This document shows positions 5,022 through 8,796 of a stretch of DNA of 8,796 nt, piece by piece. A model generated the notes under the pieces. The model was not told where the DNA came from, searched no databases, and saw only the letters and a program-made list of their open reading frames with translations. This stretch comes from Fulvivirga aurantia. GTDB lineage: Bacteria; Bacteroidota; Bacteroidia; Cytophagales; Cyclobacteriaceae. The stretch spans positions 1 to 8,796 of the forward strand of contig NZ_SMMD01000802.1 in assembly GCF_009711475.1 (NCBI RefSeq), given 5' to 3'. Position numbers and translations under genes: made by a program. Position 1 is the stretch's first letter. Each line of letters starts with the position of its first letter.

Positions 5022-6989
5022 ATGAAGGCCATGAGAATCAGAATTTTACTGTTATTAATATTTATATCATCACAACTCGCTGCGCAACAGAATCAGAGAC
5101 GAGGAACTGGAGAAAATCCGTTTAAGGTCATTGGAGTAGTGCTCGATGAGCAAACGGGTCAACCTTTAGAGTATGCTACCATCAGTTTGCTTAAAGCTGC
5201 CGATAGCACATTGGTAGATGGTGCCATTACAAATGCACAAGGTCAATTCGAAATTAAAGGAAAACCCGGGCCACATATTTTGAGACTTCAGTTTATAAGT
5301 TATGAGACGAAGTTTATTGATAACATAGTTTTTAATAGAGAAAACCGAGTAGTTGATGCTGGTACACTTACACTATCGAGCGATACAGAAACTTTAGATG
5401 AAGTGGTTGTTTCGGCTAATAAAAGCCAAATGCAACTGGAGCTCGATAAGCGAGTTTTTAACGTAGGAGAAGATTTAGCCAATATTGGAGCAAACGCTTC
5501 TGAAATCATGGATAACCTACCCTCTGTAAGTGTAGATGTGGAAGGTAATATAAGTTTGAGAGGAAGTAGCAATGTGCGTATTCTCGTAAATGGAAAACCT
5601 TCAGGTTTGGTGGGCATTAGCAATGCCGATGGTTTACGACAGCTACAAGGCGACCTTATCGAGCGAATTGAGGTGGTAACTAACCCCTCGGCCAGATATG
5701 ATGCAGAAGGTAGTGCCGGAATTATAAATATCATCCTGAAGAAGGAAAGAGAAAAAGGTTTTAATGGAGCTTTTACTGCCAATGCAGGTTATCCTGATAA
5801 CTATGGTTTTTCAGGCAACGTCAATTACAGAGCCGGAAGCTTCAATTTATTTGGTAGCTATGGTATAAACTACAGAGAAAACCCTGGTGGCGGATTTACA
5901 AATCGTACTTCGTTTGGCAATGATACCACGCTCTATACCTTCATAGATAATGATCGCTTAAGAAGTGGCACCTCTCACAACTTCAGAATTGGGACTGATT
6001 TTTATATTAATGAAAATAACATCATTACTGCGTCAGGTCTGACCAGAATATCTGACGAAGAAAATATTACCGAGATCACCTATTTTGATAGGAACGAAAA
6101 TAGGCAACTATTCAGTAACACATTTAGAAAGGATGTGGAGCTAGAAGATGATGATAACTATGAATTTCAGATGAGTTATCGAAGAATTATGAAAGGTGAG
6201 GGGCATGAGTTAACTGCCGAATTTCAATTTAGAGATAATGACGAAGTAGAAAGTTCTGCCATTGATTCGGCCAATTTGCTCACCGATTCAGATCAAATCA
6301 GATATCAGAGATCGATCAACGAACAAGGAGATAGAAATATACTGATGCAGGTAGATTACGTTTACCCGATTTCTAAAAGCAAAAAATTTGAAGCCGGGTA
6401 TCGTGGTACGCTCAGAGAGATATCTAGCGACTACCTGGTAGAACAAATCGATGATCAAGGCGATTGGATGCCTTTGGGTAACTTTTCTAACAAGTTTGTC
6501 TATAATGAAGATGTGCATGCAGCTTATGCCATATTCGAAAATAAGATGAATAAATGGGGCTACCAATTAGGCTTAAGGGCTGAGCAAACTTATATCACAA
6601 CTTTTCAGCGAGAGACAGACGCAACCAACGAAAAGAATTACTTAAACTTCTTTCCCAGTGCTTTTCTCTCCTATAAATTAGATGCTTCACGCACCCTTCA
6701 GGCAAGTTATAGCCGCAGGATTTCCCGACCTCGATTTTGGTACCTTAATCCATTCTTTTCTTTTAGCGACCCGAGAAATATAAGAACTGGTAATACAGAT
6801 CTCGACCCTGAGTACACTGACTCTTATGAAGTTGGCTTGTTAAATAATCTCAATAAATCTTCAATTTATGTCGGTGCCTATTACAGATATACAACAGGAG
6901 TTATCGACAGAATAAAAACTTCGGAAGACGGTATAAACACAATCTCTTTCCCCAGAAATATAGGAACAGAAAACGCATACCGGTTTTGA
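5022..6989 (+). CDS. TonB-dependent outer-membrane receptor, N-terminal part of a frameshifted gene
   Basis: A TonB-dependent receptor whose frame stops at 6987-6989 after 655 residues; the rest of the barrel continues in the +1 frame to 7476. Restoring the frame gives 817 residues, normal for the family. Residues 1-21 are a signal peptide ending LAAQ; the ATG at 5031 is an equally good start and fits the promoter position better. Residues 35-118 form a carboxypeptidase-regulatory-like domain (IGVVLDEQTGQPLEYATISL). LDEVVVSA (125-132) lies where the TonB box is expected. The plug domain (about 135-240) contains LPSVSVDVEGNISLRGSSNV and IERIEVVTNPSARYDAEGSA. The beta-barrel from about 245 is of the Bacteroidota outer-membrane beta-barrel type (OMP_b-brl_3). 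No SusD partner is adjacent, so it is not a typical SusCD glycan importer. The substrate is unknown. Expression is probably controlled by the upstream two-component system. Confidence 0.85.
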   Translation: MKAMRIRILLLLIFISSQLAAQQNQRRGTGENPFKVIGVVLDEQTGQPLEYATISLLKAADSTLVDGAITNAQGQFEIKGKPGPHILRLQFISYETKFIDNIVFNRENRVVDAGTLTLSSDTETLDEVVVSANKSQMQLELDKRVFNVGEDLANIGANASEIMDNLPSVSVDVEGNISLRGSSNVRILVNGKPSGLVGISNADGLRQLQGDLIERIEVVTNPSARYDAEGSAGIINIILKKEREKGFNGAFTANAGYPDNYGFSGNVNYRAGSFNLFGSYGINYRENPGGGFTNRTSFGNDTTLYTFIDNDRLRSGTSHNFRIGTDFYINENNIITASGLTRISDEENITEITYFDRNENRQLFSNTFRKDVELEDDDNYEFQMSYRRIMKGEGHELTAEFQFRDNDEVESSAIDSANLLTDSDQIRYQRSINEQGDRNILMQVDYVYPISKSKKFEAGYRGTLREISSDYLVEQIDDQGDWMPLGNFSNKFVYNEDVHAAYAIFENKMNKWGYQLGLRAEQTYITTFQRETDATNEKNYLNFFPSAFLSYKLDASRTLQASYSRRISRPRFWYLNPFFSFSDPRNIRTGNTDLDPEYTDSYEVGLLNNLNKSSIYVGAYYRYTTGVIDRIKTSEDGINTISFPRNIGTENAYRF

Positions 6990-7476
6990 GGCCAATTTCA
7001 ATTTAGATGCAACCGATTGGTTTAACATAAACGGTAATGTGAATTTATATAGAGCAATTACCGAGGGTTCTTATGTGTCTGGCGATTCTTTGTCAGTGTC
7101 ATTAGATCGTGATGCCTACACAGCTCGTTTTAGGTTAAATAACCGCTTTAAACTAGGTAAAGTAGACTTACAGGTTAGTGGTAACTACCGTGCACCTGAA
7201 AACGGGACACAGGGAACACGTAAAAGTTTGTACACCATAGACTTAGGAGCCAATATGGATGTGATAAATGGTAACGGAACGTTGAACTTGTCGGTAAGAG
7301 ATTTGTTTAATAGTAGAAAATACCGAGGCGAAACGGTTACTGAAAATTTTATCGAAGAATCTGAGTTTCAGTGGAGATCAAGACAAGTAAGACTTTCATT
7401 TACTTACAGAATCAATCAAAAGAAGCAAAGGTCGAGAGAGCGAGGTGGTGATGATGGTGACGATATGGAATTTTAA
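6982..7476 (+). pseudogene. C-terminal barrel part of the frameshifted TonB-dependent receptor
   Basis: In the +1 frame, translation from 6982 gives GFEANFNLDATDWFNINGNV and continues to the stop at 7476 (164 residues). It includes VRDLFNSRKYRGETV (a conserved block near the end of these barrels), the last strands VRLSFTYRI, and a charged tail ending GDDGDDMEF, which is usual for this family. Joined after TAC at 6978-6980 it reads AYGFEANF, as related proteins do. One surplus base, most simply a C in TACCGG (6979-6981), therefore separates it from the preceding frame. The first ATG in this frame is at 7039, but it has no signal peptide and an independent protein is improbable. A sequencing error, a real mutation or +1 slippage at TTTTGA (6984-6989) are all possible. 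Confidence 0.82.
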
Positions 7477-7506
7477 CCCCGTTTCATAGGTTGTTTTTTG
7501 GGTTAA
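7473..7506 (+). other. Inverted repeat overlapping the receptor stop codon
   Basis: TTAACCC (7473-7479) and GGGTTAA (7500-7506) are perfect 7-base inverted repeats around a 20-base spacer rich in T. The first arm overlaps the stop codon of the receptor gene. It directly precedes the GC-rich terminator hairpin and may form a tandem structure with it. Confidence 0.35.
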
Positions 7507-7510
7507 TCAG

Positions 7511-7540
7511 AAGGGCCGCTGGGGAGCGGCCTTTTGCTTT
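7511..7540 (+). terminator. Rho-independent terminator after the TonB receptor gene
   Basis: GGCCGCT (7514-7520) pairs with AGCGGCC (7525-7531) around a GGGG loop, extended by AAG/TTT pairing, with a T-rich tail from 7532 interrupted by GC. It closes the regulator-kinase-receptor unit. Confidence 0.9.
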
Positions 7541-7682
7541 TTAAAGACATTTGACTGCTTATTTCATAGGATTTTTAAACTTTAAACATTAATTTACTCT
7601 ATTCAAAGCTCCAAAATATAGCTTTTCTCTAAGTAACTCTCCCTCTCCAAAAAGGACGTAATTAATTAAAAATTAAATACTT
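7541..7682 (+). other. Intergenic leader of the lipoprotein gene
   Basis: This AT-rich stretch must hold the lipoprotein promoter. A tandem TTTAAAC repeat lies at 7574-7587. TAGCTTTT (7619-7626) matches TAnnTTTG except for the last base, but no -33 partner is evident. A purine-rich AAAGGA lies at 7651-7655 and following, 27 bases or more before the ATG at 7683, too far for normal Shine-Dalgarno use. The bases just before the start are almost all A and T, as is usual in this phylum. Confidence 0.3.
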
Positions 7683-8735
7683 ATGAGAAAATCAATCATT
7701 GCTTGTCTGCTTTTTGGCTCAGTTTTATTTGTAGGTTGTAGTACAGCGTTGGAAGACGAGATTAAGCCCGACTTAAACACTTCCATCGAGAATAGTGAAG
7801 AGATAAACTATGCTCAGAACTTTCACCTCTTGCCCGATGAGGTTTTAGTAAATTTTCCGGGACTCTATCCGGAGGGCATTGCTTTCGATCCCTGGAAAGG
7901 TAAATTTTATATTTCTTCCGTGAGAAAAGGGGTAATTAGTAGTGTAGATTTTGATGGGAATATAGAAACGCTAACAGGTGAAGGTGATTTGATTTCTACT
8001 GCAGGAGTTAAATTTCAACCTTTCCAGAAAAGGATAATCGCCTGTAACGGAGATGTCGGTGTGAGTGAATTCAGTTCACCATCCACAATAGGCACGCTGG
8101 CAGAAGTAGGTGTGCTTAAAGCACATAAAAATTATCAACTCGATTTTTTTGATTTATCTGGTTTATCTGGCGGACCTCAATTCATCAATGACCTCACTTA
8201 CGATTGGTTTGGCAATATATACATCACCGATAGTTTCTCACCGGTAATCTATAAGGTTGATCGAAGAGGTAACGAAGGTATTCTGACAGAGAACGAAGCA
8301 TTTCTTGGCAACCCGGGTGGTTTTGGGCTCAATGGTATTGCCTGGAATATTGGAGGTTTTTTAATCGTTTCTAACTATGATCAAGGCAAGCTCCTTAAGG
8401 TTTCTCTACGCAATCCTTCTGACGTGCAGGAAATAGCGATTGATGCTGATATAGCATCACCAGACGGATTACTTTTCCTCGATCGTAATACTTTACTTAT
8501 GGTAGGCAATGCGCTCTCACCGGCTGTAACTGGCCCAACAGGTGTATACAAGCTTAAAACCAGAGATAACTGGAAGTCGGCCCAGGTTGTAGATTTTATG
8601 CCGGTGCCCGATAACTTCCCAACCACATTGACTCGTGTATACAATCAAGTGTATGTCTTATATGGCGAGATTGATAAGTTGCTCACTGGCGCACCAGAAG
8701 TACAGTCATATACGATAAAGAAGGTCAAATTCTAA
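7683..8735 (+). CDS. Predicted lipoprotein with SMP-30/NHL-like beta-propeller
   Basis: A 350-residue exported protein. Residues 1-19 form a lipoprotein signal peptide (MRKSIIACLLFGSVLFVGC), with Cys19 as the likely lipidated residue, so it should sit in the outer membrane. Acidic residues at Glu24-Asp25-Glu26 after the Cys are reminiscent of, but not identical to, Bacteroidota surface-export signals. From about residue 50 the sequence has repeated propeller blades. PEGIAFDPWKGKFYISS (63-79), INDLTYDWFGNIYITDS (168-184), LNGIAWN (216-222) and SPDGLLFLD (259-267) match the pattern of SMP-30/gluconolactonase-like enzymes. Glu64, Asn169 and Asp261 fall where that family places metal ligands. It may be a lactonase-like hydrolase or only a binding propeller; the substrate is unknown. 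It has its own strong terminator and appears monocistronic. It shows no CTTCA repeat upstream. Confidence 0.83.
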   Translation: MRKSIIACLLFGSVLFVGCSTALEDEIKPDLNTSIENSEEINYAQNFHLLPDEVLVNFPGLYPEGIAFDPWKGKFYISSVRKGVISSVDFDGNIETLTGEGDLISTAGVKFQPFQKRIIACNGDVGVSEFSSPSTIGTLAEVGVLKAHKNYQLDFFDLSGLSGGPQFINDLTYDWFGNIYITDSFSPVIYKVDRRGNEGILTENEAFLGNPGGFGLNGIAWNIGGFLIVSNYDQGKLLKVSLRNPSDVQEIAIDADIASPDGLLFLDRNTLLMVGNALSPAVTGPTGVYKLKTRDNWKSAQVVDFMPVPDNFPTTLTRVYNQVYVLYGEIDKLLTGAPEVQSYTIKKVKF

Positions 8736-8750
8736 TAAAAACTTTATGAG

Positions 8751-8796
8751 AAATGGTTTAAAGCAGATGAACATCATCTGCTTTAAGCCATTTTTT
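8751..8796 (+). terminator. Long-stem terminator after the lipoprotein gene
   Basis: Arms at 8751-8770 and 8774-8793 pair over 20 bases with a single T-G wobble and a 3-base ACA loop. The right arm merges into a run of six Ts (8791-8796) that ends the window. The stem is much longer than needed for Rho-independent termination. The complementary strand has A-rich flanks but only a short T-run, so activity in both directions is possible but unproven. Confidence 0.88.

Noticed and set aside
5300..5782. Long open frame on the minus strand inside the receptor gene
   Set aside because: It is a low-complexity Ser/Leu-rich shadow of the plug domain coding frame.
5979..5988. AACTTCAGAA inside the receptor coding region, considered as another regulator site
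   Set aside because: It has no second CTTCA 11 bases away and no -7 element; it is explained by codons for Asn-Phe-Arg.
7039..7476. Independent small protein starting at the ATG 7039
   Set aside because: The sequence is the C-terminal barrel of the receptor, the same frame is open back to 6982 with homologous content, and there is no signal peptide.

Overview
The window looks like chromosomal DNA of a member of the Bacteroidota, most likely a gliding or marine Cytophagales/Flavobacteriia-type bacterium. The signs are a secreted protease ending in a type IX secretion (Por) sorting domain, a carboxypeptidase-regulatory-like plus TonB-dependent receptor with a Bacteroidota-type barrel, a carotenoid-type MerR regulator, a near absence of Shine-Dalgarno sequences with AT-rich leaders before the start codons, and promoter elements resembling the Bacteroidota -7 motif TAnnTTTG. 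No RNA genes, insertion sequences or CRISPR arrays are visible.

Layout. Positions 1-283 (minus strand) hold the N-terminal part of a MerR regulator cut by the window edge. A 398-base divergent intergenic region follows, with several small hairpins and an imperfect direct repeat. Then come a secreted M43-type (cytophagalysin/pappalysin-like) metalloprotease at 682-2763 with a clear terminator; an OmpR/PhoB-type response regulator (2956-3636) overlapping by 4 bases its histidine kinase (3633-4901); a TonB-dependent outer-membrane receptor (5022-7476) broken by a single extra base near 6981, followed by a terminator; and a predicted lipoprotein with an SMP-30/NHL-like beta-propeller (7683-8735) followed by a very long-stemmed terminator that reaches the window end.

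How the genes fit together. The most interesting signal is regulatory. Upstream of the response regulator gene, and again upstream of the TonB receptor gene, lie direct repeats of CTTCA-like half-sites phased at exactly 11 bases (two copies at 2843-2858, up to four at 4952-4989). In both places the last half-site starts exactly 16 bases before a -7-like element (TATATTTG at 2870, TAGTTTAG at 5001), and no good -33 element is present. This is the geometry of a PhoB/OmpR-class activator site replacing the -33/-35 box. The economical reading is that this two-component system activates its own operon and the adjacent receptor gene, making 2840-7541 one sensing-and-uptake module. The ligand sensed and the substrate imported cannot be told from the sequence. 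The protease, the lipoprotein and the MerR regulator are probably separate transcription units.
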